6,515 nucleotides of DNA from positions 1 to 6,515 of the forward strand of contig JAKFXU010000299.1 of the NCBI GenBank assembly GCA_021731215.1, read 5' to 3'. Made by a program: the position numbers and the translations under genes. The DNA comes from Rhodoferax sp. Its GTDB lineage: Bacteria > Pseudomonadota > Gammaproteobacteria > Burkholderiales > Burkholderiaceae_C. The notes under the pieces are model-generated. The model saw only the letters and a program-made list of their open reading frames with translations, had not been told where the DNA came from and made no database searches. Shown here one piece after another: positions 1-5,874 of the stretch (its first letter is position 1; every line of letters starts with the position of its first letter).

Positions 1-242
1 TAAATGAGATAGCTGAGTGCGCTCGTTTGGCCGGGACCACACCCAGAAAACCGGAAATTATGCCAGCAGACCCTGGCATCCCATGTTGCTGGCGTTGTCT
101 GAATCAGGCCGTTGGCGCAAAGAGCAGCATGTTTTGCTGGCGTAGCGCTGTCACCCAAAAGGTGAACTGTCTCGAAGCCAAAAAATTCAATGACCCTAAG
201 AACTTGTTGATGAAACCAAGCGGTCAACTGAGGAATCTAGGT
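1..242. other. Stretch without a supported gene (window edge)
   Basis: No convincing gene is visible here. A plus-strand frame from a TTG at 27 has a composition unlike a real protein and runs antisense into the regulator gene. On the minus strand a frame is open from about 237 to the window edge (about 79 codons) with no ATG, and its third-position GC is only about half, unlike the GC-rich wobble of the secretion genes. Base composition is lower in GC than in the rest of the window. A 7-bp stem with a 6-base loop lies at 60-79. This could be the edge of an unseen gene on the minus strand or plain intergenic DNA. Confidence 0.4.
60..79. repeat. Short perfect hairpin (7-bp stem, 6-base loop)
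   Basis: ATGCCAG at 60-66 pairs perfectly with CTGGCAT at 73-79 around the loop CAGACC. No run of T follows on either strand, so it is not a standard intrinsic terminator. It could be a structured end of an upstream transcript or chance. Confidence 0.35.
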
Positions 243-554
243 TCAAGCGGCTTGCTTGGCCTGACTGGCCACCCACTTGGTGGCAAATGCGGGGAGATCG
301 CCCAGCCGCTTGAGCAGGTCCGCGCCCGAAGACGTTAGCACATAACCGTCTTTGACGTGTGTGAGCAGTCCGGCTGCGCGCAGGTCCTTGATGCGGGTGT
401 TCAACGTGTTCGGGGTAATGCCGCCCACGCTGTCCTGCAGCAGACGAAAGGTTTGCGCATGGCCATCCTTCAAAGCCCACAGTACCCGGATCGCGTAACG
501 GGACTCCAGCAGAGCCAGCAATTGACCGATGGCGGCATTTTCTTTGGAACTCAT
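243..554 (-). CDS. HxlR-family winged helix-turn-helix transcriptional regulator
   Basis: This is a 103-residue DNA-binding regulator of the HxlR type, small cytoplasmic dimers that repress or activate neighbouring genes. The fold can be read along the chain: an N-terminal helix with SRYAIRVLWAL, a recognition-helix region around GGITPNTLNTRIKDLRAAGLL (about residues 44-64), a wing ending in GYVLTSSGADLL, and a C-terminal dimerisation helix. Many HxlR proteins have a conserved N-terminal cysteine used for redox or electrophile sensing. This one has no cysteine at all, so a thiol switch is excluded. The ATG at 554-552 follows a strong Shine-Dalgarno (GAGGAG/GGAGAG, complement of about 562-569). 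The gene is divergent from the ComFB-family gene, and a palindrome over its predicted start site suggests autoregulation. Family assignment is fairly firm; its target is unknown. Confidence 0.8.
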   Translation of the reverse strand: MSSKENAAIGQLLALLESRYAIRVLWALKDGHAQTFRLLQDSVGGITPNTLNTRIKDLRAAGLLTHVKDGYVLTSSGADLLKRLGDLPAFATKWVASQAKQAA

Positions 555-649
555 GAAACGGCTCTCCTCAAAACGTTGGATGCTCGCCGGGCATGGGAAT
601 TTGGTGGTGGCATGTGCTCTTATTCAGCTCAACTGTCTGCAGTTTTTCG

Positions 650-672
650 GCGCTAGCGCAAACTATAGCGCA
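650..672 (-). promoter_or_regulatory. Putative hxlR-type promoter -10 and palindromic operator
   Basis: On the minus strand a TATAGT (complement of 662-667) matches five of six bases of a sigma-70 -10 box, though no good -35 box is seen; the best is TTGTAG with an 18-base spacer. Just downstream, GCGCTAGCGC at 650-659 is a perfect 10-bp palindrome that would cover the start point near 655. The half-site TAGCGCA recurs 12 bases away at 666-672. Such a position suits autorepression by the regulator encoded at 243-554. The assignment is inferred from position and symmetry only. Confidence 0.35.
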
Positions 673-720
673 GATTCGCAAGCTGCTACAAGTTTCATAG
701 CTGCCAATGCCACGTTTTTC

Positions 721-749
721 TTGTCAGACCTTATCGGAACTGCTAAGGT
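721..749 (+). promoter_or_regulatory. Putative promoter of the ComFB-family gene
   Basis: TTGTCA (721-726) is a five-of-six match to the -35 consensus. After 17 bases comes TAAGGT (744-749), a weak -10, but it is preceded by TG at 741-742 in the extended -10 position. The predicted transcript would start near 756, about 37 bases before the ATG at 793. Confidence 0.35.
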
Positions 750-792
750 TGTCCGCTGATCAATGCGCCAGTGGCGTTTGCTGGAGAACTTT

Positions 793-1080
793 ATGGTCAT
801 CAATTTCGAGCAGGTTCACAACTATTTTGAGCGACTGGTGTTCGAGGCCGTGGTGCGGGCGTCCGAGGCCCATCCGGACTTCACGCCCGACATGCTGTCC
901 GACGTCGCCTGCGTCGCCTTGAACCGTTTGCCGGCGCGCTATGTCAGGCACGATGTGGACATGATGTTCTACCTGACCGAGCATGAGCGCCATGCGATCG
1001 AGCATTCGATGCAGGAGGCGCTGATCTTTGCCTTTGCTTTTGTCGCTGAACGCGCGGCCAAGAGGAGTGCCCTGGGTTGA
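793..1080 (+). CDS. ComFB-family protein (late competence development ComFB-like)
   Basis: This is a 95-residue protein of the ComFB family. Visible family features are NYFERLVFEAV near the N-terminus (residues 10-20), the core DVACVALNRLPARYV (37-51), where LNxLPxxYV is the family hallmark, and an amphipathic helical C-terminus (about 62-88). The CxxC-type zinc cysteines of the Bacillus protein are absent; the only cysteine is C40. The start at 793 is preferred to an ATG at 763 because GGAG at 783-786 lies 6 bases upstream and the homologous region begins there. ComFB was named from a competence operon in Bacillus, but members in other bacteria have been reported as receptors for cyclic dinucleotides (c-di-GMP/c-di-AMP). 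Ligand binding here is only an inference. It is divergent from the HxlR-type gene and upstream of, but 304 bases from, the secretion operon. Confidence 0.75.
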   Translation: MVINFEQVHNYFERLVFEAVVRASEAHPDFTPDMLSDVACVALNRLPARYVRHDVDMMFYLTEHERHAIEHSMQEALIFAFAFVAERAAKRSALG

Positions 1081-1270
1081 TTCGCTCAATCCATGAATTA
1101 ACCCGACCTGCAGTGCCTCGCCTTGTGCCCGCCGCGCGTGAGCAGCAACCCTTTCACCCTGGGCGTGGCCAGTGGCACGATCAGCAATTCACCCGCATCG
1201 TGCAAAGCGGGCAGGCGGCGTGGGCGGAGCAGGTGATGACAGATGACGAGCCGGGCCTGCGGATGACAAG
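1081..1270. other. Intergenic stretch without a supported gene
   Basis: This is the first part of the 304-base gap between the ComFB-family gene and the exporter gene. Short open frames exist on both strands, but none has a ribosome binding site or a recognisable protein. GATGAC occurs three times (1235-1240, 1242-1247, 1262-1267) and a small CCCGC/GCGGG inverted pair sits at 1192-1211. I see no terminator for the ComFB-family gene. Confidence 0.5.
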
Positions 1271-1281
1271 GCACAAGCCCA

Positions 1282-1301
1282 TATCCCCCAAACGTGGGAT
1301 A
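1282..1301. promoter_or_regulatory. 20-bp dyad, candidate operator upstream of hlyB-like gene
   Basis: TATCCCCCAAACGTGGGATA is symmetrical at seven of ten base pairs, with arms TATCCC and GGGATA around an 8-base centre. The centre (about 1291.5) lies about 43 bases before the predicted transcription start near 1335 and immediately abuts the putative -35 box. That is the usual place for a dimeric activator of the LuxR/NarL or MarR sort. The size and placement are seen; the identity of the regulator is unknown. Confidence 0.4.
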
Positions 1302-1328
1302 GCCACAGGCCACACCCTTCGATAAAGT
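1300..1328 (+). promoter_or_regulatory. Putative promoter of the hlyBD-like operon
   Basis: TAGCCA (1300-1305) and TAAAGT (1323-1328) are separated by 17 bases, each matching four of six consensus bases. This weak sigma-70 type promoter would need help from an activator, which fits the dyad touching its -35 box. The leader would be about 50 bases and ends in a strong GGGGAGG (1371-1377) before the GTG start. Confidence 0.35.
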
Positions 1329-1384
1329 ACACGCCAACACAAACCGGCCCCCGACCACCGAGGGCCATCAGGGGAGGTTGGCAC

Positions 1385-3682
1385 GTGACGGCAAATTCAA
1401 ATGTGCTTGCGACGAGCAGCGCGGGTGCGGATAACGAGCATCAGAATCCAGTCAATTCAGATGCTCCGACTGAAGCATGGGTCGGCAAGACGGATGCACT
1501 GGCACCCTTGGCCGCCCTGTGCGCAATAGCCCGCTTTCACCACACCGCCGCCGACCCGGCTGCGCTAGCCCATCAACTGGGCCTGACCGCCAGCGACAAG
1601 CTCACTCCTTCTGATGTACTGCGCGCCGCCCAACACCTGGGCCTCAAAGCCAAACTCAGCCGCATCAGCGTTGAGCGCCTGGGCTTGACACCCTTGCCTG
1701 CCCTGGCCCTGATGCGCACCGACGCCGATTCCCTGCGCCTCGTCGTCCTGGCCCAGAGTGATGGCAAACGGGTGCTGTTTCAGGAGTTTTTGGGGTCAGA
1801 GCCCAGCAACCCGGCCAGCCCGGCGGCAGGCACCAGTGCCCGCCCCACCATCGAGCCAGTCGAAGTTTTCGCCGCCCAGTGGACGGGCGAACTGATCCTG
1901 ATCAGCAGCCGCGCCAGTCTGGCCGGCGAGTTGGCCAAGTTCGACTTCTCCTGGTTCATCCCGGCCCTGGTCAAATACCGCAAGCTGCTCGGTGAAGTCT
2001 TGCTGATCTCCTTCATGCTGCAACTGTTCGGCCTGGTGAGCCCTTTGTTCTTTCAGGTGGTGATGGACAAGGTGCTGGTGCACAAGGGCATGACCACGCT
2101 CGACGTGCTGGTCATCGGTCTGGTGATCGTCGTCATCTTCGAGAGCATCCTCAGCGCCCTGCGCGCCTACGTCTTCAGCCACACCACCAGCCGCATTGAC
2201 GTCGAACTGGGGGCCCGGCTGTTCCGCCATCTGGTCCAATTGCCGCTGGCCTACTTCCAGGCGCGCCGGGTCGGAGATTCAGTCGCACGCGTGCACGAAC
2301 TGGAGAACATCCGATCCTTCCTCACCGGCAATGCCTTGACCGTGCTGCTCGATGTCTTCTTCTCCGTCGTCTTTATTGCGGTGATGCTGATCTACAGCGT
2401 GCCGCTGACCCTGATCGTGCTGGTGAGTTTGCCCCTGTACTTCGGCCTGAGCCTGGCCGTGGTGCCCATCTTGCGCGCGCGCCTGGACCTCAAGTTTGCC
2501 CGTGGCGCCGAGAACCAGGCCATGCTGGTGGAAACGGTGACCGGCATCCAGACCGTCAAGGCCACCGCACTGGAGCCCGCCTTTGGCAAGCGCTGGGATG
2601 CGCAACTGGCGTCGTATGTCTCGGCCAGCTTTAAAACCCAGAACCTGGCGACGCTGGCGCATGAAGGCGTCAACCTGATCGGCAAACTGGTCAATGCCGC
2701 CACGCTTTGGTACGGCGCCCACCTGGTGATGGGCAACGAGCTCACAGTCGGCCAGTTCGTCGCCTTCAACCTGTTTGCGCAAAGAGTCTCGCAACCGATC
2801 ATGCGCATGGCCCAGCTCTGGACCGACTTCCAGCAAACCGGTATCTCGGTCGCGCGCCTGGGTGACATTCTCAACACCCGCACCGAAGTGCCGCCCACCA
2901 GCACGGCCCAACTGCCTCTGCTCAAAGGCCGCATCACGCTCGACCAGGTCACCTTCCGCTACCGGCCCGAAGCGGCCCCGGTCTTGAACGGCATCAGCCT
3001 GGACATCAAGTGCGGCGAAGTCATCGGCATCGTCGGGCGCTCCGGCTCCGGCAAAAGCACCCTGACCAAGCTGGTGCAGCGTCTGTACACGCCTGAAGGC
3101 GGCAGATTGCTGGTGGATGGCCTCGACATCAGCCTGATCGACGCCGCGCAACTGCGCCGACAAGTCGGTGTCGTGCTGCAAGACAACCTGCTGTTCAACC
3201 GCAGCGTGCGCGAGAACATCGCCATCACCGACCCGGCGGCACCGATCGAGGCGGTCATTAAAGTGGCGCAACTGGCCGGTGCGCACGACTTCATCAGCGA
3301 ACTGCCCGAAGGCTATGACACCCTGGTCGGTGAACAGGGCAACTCTTTGAGTGGCGGCCAGCGCCAGCGCGTCGCCATTGCCCGCGCCCTGTTCACCAAC
3401 CCGCGCATCCTGATCCTGGACGAAGCCACCAGTGCGCTGGACTACGAGAGCGAGGCCATCATCCAGCGCAACATGGCCTCCATCTGCCGCGGCCGCACCG
3501 TGCTCGTCATCGCGCACCGCCTGAGTGCCGTGCGCCACGCCCACCGCATCATCGTCATGGACAAAGGCCAGATTGTGGAAAGTGGCCCGCATGACAGCCT
3601 GGTGACCAAACCGCAAGGCCTGTACGCCTACCTGTGGCGTATGCAAGATGGCGGGCAGCCGACGCAGGGAGCGACAGCATGA
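1385..3682 (+). CDS. hlyB: Type I secretion system permease/ATPase, HlyB/RtxB-type ABC exporter
   Basis: This 765-residue inner-membrane ABC exporter is closely similar throughout to E. coli HlyB; it uses ATP to drive RTX proteins out together with HlyD and TolC. The N-terminal domain (about 37-180) is a C39-like fold without peptidase activity: the catalytic cysteine position aligns to alanine, as HlyB has tyrosine there. It should therefore bind unfolded substrate, not cut a leader. A six-helix membrane domain follows (about 195-480; note SPLFFQVVMDKVLVHKG and SRIDVELGARLFRHL). The ATPase has Walker A GRSGSGKST (551-559), Q-loop Q599, signature LSGGQ (655-659), Walker B ILILDE (675-680), D-loop SALD (683-686) and H-loop H711, all intact. 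The GTG start is supported by GGGGAGG 7 bases upstream. About 35 N-terminal residues before the C39-like domain are extra relative to HlyB. The stop overlaps the next start as ATGA. Confidence 0.95.
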   Translation: MTANSNVLATSSAGADNEHQNPVNSDAPTEAWVGKTDALAPLAALCAIARFHHTAADPAALAHQLGLTASDKLTPSDVLRAAQHLGLKAKLSRISVERLGLTPLPALALMRTDADSLRLVVLAQSDGKRVLFQEFLGSEPSNPASPAAGTSARPTIEPVEVFAAQWTGELILISSRASLAGELAKFDFSWFIPALVKYRKLLGEVLLISFMLQLFGLVSPLFFQVVMDKVLVHKGMTTLDVLVIGLVIVVIFESILSALRAYVFSHTTSRIDVELGARLFRHLVQLPLAYFQARRVGDSVARVHELENIRSFLTGNALTVLLDVFFSVVFIAVMLIYSVPLTLIVLVSLPLYFGLSLAVVPILRARLDLKFARGAENQAMLVETVTGIQTVKATALEPAFGKRWDAQLASYVSASFKTQNLATLAHEGVNLIGKLVNAATLWYGAHLVMGNELTVGQFVAFNLFAQRVSQPIMRMAQLWTDFQQTGISVARLGDILNTRTEVPPTSTAQLPLLKGRITLDQVTFRYRPEAAPVLNGISLDIKCGEVIGIVGRSGSGKSTLTKLVQRLYTPEGGRLLVDGLDISLIDAAQLRRQVGVVLQDNLLFNRSVRENIAITDPAAPIEAVIKVAQLAGAHDFISELPEGYDTLVGEQGNSLSGGQRQRVAIARALFTNPRILILDEATSALDYESEAIIQRNMASICRGRTVLVIAHRLSAVRHAHRIIVMDKGQIVESGPHDSLVTKPQGLYAYLWRMQDGGQPTQGATA

Positions 3683-5112
3683 GCGCAGTCCCTCAAGCCA
3701 AACACCCCGTCACCGAGCTGCTGGCCCGCTACCAAGCCGTCTGCCAGTCAGCCTGGGCGCACCGTGCCGAGCTGGCCGGCCCGGCCCGCATGGCCGATGA
3801 AGTAGCCTTCCTGCCTGCCGCCTTGAGCCTGCAGGAAACGCCGGTGCACCCCGCACCGCGCCGGCTGGCCTGGGGCCTGATGATCCTGTTTGTGCTGGCC
3901 CTGCTCTGGACCATCCTGGGCAAAGTCGACATTGTGGCGGTGGCGCCGGGGCGCATCATCGTGAGCGAGCGCACCAAGCTCATCCAGCCACTCGAAGCCA
4001 GTGTGGTGCGCCGCGTGCTGGTCAAAGATGGGGACCGGGTGCAGGCCGGGCAGGTGCTGGTGGAACTGGACCCGACCATGGCCAGCGCCGACAAAGCCAG
4101 TGTGCAAGAGCAACTCAAGACACAAGCGTCGGAACTGATGCGCACCCGTGCACTGCTGCATTCGCTATCAAATTCGAAGCCTCTCACGCCCGTTCTGCGA
4201 GGGCTGGAGGCTGGTTTGATCAATGATAACGGGACCCAGGCGCAACTCCAGTCCGAGTGGCAAGACATCAGCGCCAAACTCAATAAGCTCGATGCCGAGG
4301 CCAGCCGCCGCCAGGCAGAAATCGCTACCGTCAAAGCGACCATCGCCAAGCTGGAGGCCACCGTTCCCATGGCGCAGACGCGCGAGGCTGATTTCAAAAA
4401 GCTGGTCGAGCAGGGCTATATCAGCGGCCACGCCACCCAGGATAAAACACGGGAGCGGGTGGAACTGGAACGCGATCTGGCGACCCAGCGTGCCCGTCTG
4501 GCAGAAGCCCTGTCCACACTCAAGGAAACCGAACAAGCCAAAGCGGCCTACCGGTTTGAGACCATGCGCGCTTTAAGCGACCGCCAGGCCCAGGCTGCCA
4601 GCAAGCACAGCCAGCTTGAATCTGACCACACCAAGGCCAATCAACGTGAGCGCCTGACGCAGCTCACCGCCCCGGTGGCCGGCATCATCCAGCAACTGGC
4701 CATCCACTCAGTCGGCGGTGTCGTCACCTCGGCCCAGCCGTTGATGATTGTGGTGCCTGACTCGGTCCAGGTGACGGCCGAGGTCAGCATTGCCAATCAG
4801 GACATCGGCTTTGTCAACGCCGGCCAGATGGCCGAGGTGAAGCTGGAGACCTTTGCGTACACCCGATACGGCACGGTGCAAGCCAGGGTAAACGTGGTCA
4901 CGGCTGATGCAGTCACCGACGAGAAGAAGGGCTCTTACTACCCAGCCACGTTGACCCTGAGCCAGAAAGACATGCTGATTGATGGCAAGCGTGTGAATTT
5001 GAGTCCGGGCATGAATATCACGGCGGAGATAAAAACCGGGCAGAGAAGGGTGATTGAGTTTCTGCTGAGTCCGGTGCAGCGGGCCGGGAGTGAGAGTTTG
5101 CGGGAGCGATGA
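3679..5112 (+). CDS. hlyD: Type I secretion membrane fusion protein, HlyD family
   Basis: This 477-residue periplasmic adaptor (E. coli HlyD has 478) links the ABC exporter to a TolC-like outer-membrane channel. In order: a cytoplasmic tail (1-63), one membrane helix (about 64-80), the first lipoyl half (about 105-132, VLVKDGDRVQAGQVLVELDP), long coiled-coil hairpin arms (about 135-325), the second lipoyl half (about 328-360), and a beta-barrel. It ends with the HlyD signature region GMNITAEIKTGQRRVIEFLL and the same terminal SESLRER as E. coli HlyD. The ATG at 3679 overlaps the hlyB-like stop and has AGGGAG at 3666-3671, so it is preferred to an upstream frame start at 3634. Residues 162-181, between the first lipoyl half and the coiled coil, are encoded by an imperfect palindrome that looks like an inserted repeat (see repeat entry). 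The frame is intact. Confidence 0.95.
   Translation: MSAVPQAKHPVTELLARYQAVCQSAWAHRAELAGPARMADEVAFLPAALSLQETPVHPAPRRLAWGLMILFVLALLWTILGKVDIVAVAPGRIIVSERTKLIQPLEASVVRRVLVKDGDRVQAGQVLVELDPTMASADKASVQEQLKTQASELMRTRALLHSLSNSKPLTPVLRGLEAGLINDNGTQAQLQSEWQDISAKLNKLDAEASRRQAEIATVKATIAKLEATVPMAQTREADFKKLVEQGYISGHATQDKTRERVELERDLATQRARLAEALSTLKETEQAKAAYRFETMRALSDRQAQAASKHSQLESDHTKANQRERLTQLTAPVAGIIQQLAIHSVGGVVTSAQPLMIVVPDSVQVTAEVSIANQDIGFVNAGQMAEVKLETFAYTRYGTVQARVNVVTADAVTDEKKGSYYPATLTLSQKDMLIDGKRVNLSPGMNITAEIKTGQRRVIEFLLSPVQRAGSESLRER
4164..4220. repeat. Imperfect palindromic (REP-like) element inside hlyD
   Basis: The arms pair as ATCAAA (4167-4172) with TTTGAT (4215-4220), AGCCTC (4178-4183) with GAGGCT (4207-4212), and CCC (4189-4191) with GGG (4201-4203), around a 9-base centre. 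The layout of an AT-rich outer arm, a GCCTC/GAGGC inner arm and a CCCGTTCTGCGAGGG core resembles, as I recall, a dispersed intergenic palindrome common in Comamonadaceae genomes. Here it encodes hlyD residues 162-181 in frame. The symmetry is seen; the family identity is from memory and unverified. Confidence 0.5.
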
Positions 5113-5117
5113 CCGTG

Positions 5118-5528
5118 TTACGCAGATTTTGCACGCAGCAACTCAACCTGGGGCAAGGTGCCCATGGCCTTGTCAAAGGTCACCGTGCAATCACAGCCCA
5201 GCCTGGCGTTTTGGGTGGCAATCAGACAATCCGAAAAATCTGCCGCACTGCTGGCAAACAGCGCCACTGCTTGTGTGACGGTGGTCCGATCTTCAAAGCA
5301 AAAGGTGCGCGCCGACAGCAGTTGCTCCAGCAAATCCCGCAAGTCTGCGCGCTCAAAACGGTAGATTCTGCGCAACGTCCACAGTGTTTCCACCAGCACC
5401 ACGTTGTTGAGCAGCACCGACTCTGCCACCGCATCCAGCGGCGCCAGTCGCTTGCGCACCGATGCGGCTTGCGCTGCGTCGTCTTCCGTGAGCAAGCGAA
5501 TCAGTGCATTGGTGTCCAGGCCAATCAC
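5118..5528 (-). CDS. PIN-domain ribonuclease toxin (VapC type)
   Basis: This 136-residue PIN-domain protein is typical in size for a VapC toxin, a magnesium-dependent RNase that blocks growth by cutting RNA when its antitoxin is lost. The acidic metal site is complete: D5 in GLDTNALIRLL, E47 in VLVETLW, D100 in DFSDCLIATQ (with D97 nearby) and D119 in VTFDKAM. Its start is GTG (5528-5526), sharing 4 bases (GTGA) with the antitoxin stop, so it is probably translationally coupled. The gene ends 5 bases from the end of the hlyD-like gene, tail to tail, with no terminator between. All catalytic residues and the frame are intact, so it is likely active. The target RNA cannot be told from sequence. 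Confidence 0.9.
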   Translation of the reverse strand: MIGLDTNALIRLLTEDDAAQAASVRKRLAPLDAVAESVLLNNVVLVETLWTLRRIYRFERADLRDLLEQLLSARTFCFEDRTTVTQAVALFASSAADFSDCLIATQNARLGCDCTVTFDKAMGTLPQVELLRAKSA

Positions 5529-5833
5529 GGCTTGCCACCTGCTTTGCGCCTGTCTGCTACGGGTTTAGTGGGTGGCGATGTAGATGCAGGCGCATTCAAT
5601 TCCGCCGCAGTGGCCTCTACCGCCTCGGCCATGGCTTCAACGGACACCGCCGCCTGCCCAGGGCGGCGCAGCAAGCCCGCCAGCCCGAGGGCCGTGTTGG
5701 TGACCGGGCGCGCCAGCAGCCAGCCCTGCTCATTGACGCTGAAGTCCAGGCGGCTACCTGCCTTCAAGCCCAGACGTTCCCGAATCCCCTTTGGCAGGGT
5801 CAACTGCCCTTTGCTGGTGACGACGGCAAGCAT
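5525..5833 (-). CDS. AbrB/SpoVT (MazE/VapB-type) antitoxin
   Basis: This 102-residue antitoxin partners the overlapping PIN toxin. Residues 1-45 form a swapped-hairpin AbrB domain with the canonical VTSKGQLTLPKGIRERLGL followed by KAGSRLDF; this half binds operator DNA as a dimer. The helical region about 50-80 (LAGLLRRPG, then VEAMAEAVEATAAEL) is the part that in related pairs wraps and blocks the toxin. A Pro/Ser/Lys-rich tail (about 81-102) is probably disordered and protease-sensitive. The ATG at 5833-5831 has AAGAGG (complement of 5840-5845) 6 bases upstream. Such antitoxins normally repress their own operon with the toxin as corepressor; an inverted repeat in the leader is a candidate site. 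Confidence 0.9.
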   Translation of the reverse strand: MLAVVTSKGQLTLPKGIRERLGLKAGSRLDFSVNEQGWLLARPVTNTALGLAGLLRRPGQAAVSVEAMAEAVEATAAELNAPASTSPPTKPVADRRKAGGKP

Positions 5834-5848
5834 GGCATACCTCTTTCG

Positions 5849-5862
5849 TTCAAGTTTTTGAA
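5849..5862. promoter_or_regulatory. Inverted repeat in the toxin-antitoxin leader, candidate AbrB operator
   Basis: TTCAA (5849-5853) and TTGAA (5858-5862) form a perfect 5-bp inverted repeat around GTTT, between the predicted promoter and the antitoxin ribosome binding site. Its place suits autoregulation by the AbrB-type antitoxin. The site is short, so it could be chance. Confidence 0.35.
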
Positions 5863-5874
5863 GGTAAAAATTAA

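Noticed and set aside
1..237. Minus-strand frame open to the window edge (about 79 codons)
   Set aside because: It has no ATG start or Shine-Dalgarno, its third-position GC is near half, and I recognise no family. It could be a gene edge but cannot be supported.
27..338. 103-codon plus-strand frame starting at TTG
   Set aside because: No ribosome binding site and no protein-like pattern, and its last third is antisense to the HxlR-type gene.
666..712. Possible degenerate second copy of the palindromic element (ATAGCTGCC region)
   Set aside because: Only a few bases resemble the pattern and no paired arms of useful length could be found.
1235..1267. Three GATGAC repeats
   Set aside because: The units are only 6 bases with irregular spacing, so they are not a credible iteron or operator array.
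1098..1358. 86-codon minus-strand frame in the gap before hlyB
   Set aside because: No ribosome binding site or family resemblance, and it overlaps the dyad and putative promoter of the operon.
1385..1900. Active C39 leader peptidase in the exporter
   Set aside because: The catalytic cysteine position is alanine; C46 lies a few residues further on and is not in the DCG-type motif.
2279..3646. 455-codon open frame on the minus strand
   Set aside because: It lies wholly antisense to the hlyB-like gene. Its His/Asp/Gln/Arg/Ala-rich composition is typical of the complement of GC-rich codons, and it has no recognisable domain.
5109..5861. 250-codon open frame on the plus strand
   Set aside because: It is antisense to both toxin and antitoxin genes, which have clear family motifs and ribosome binding sites; this frame resembles no family.
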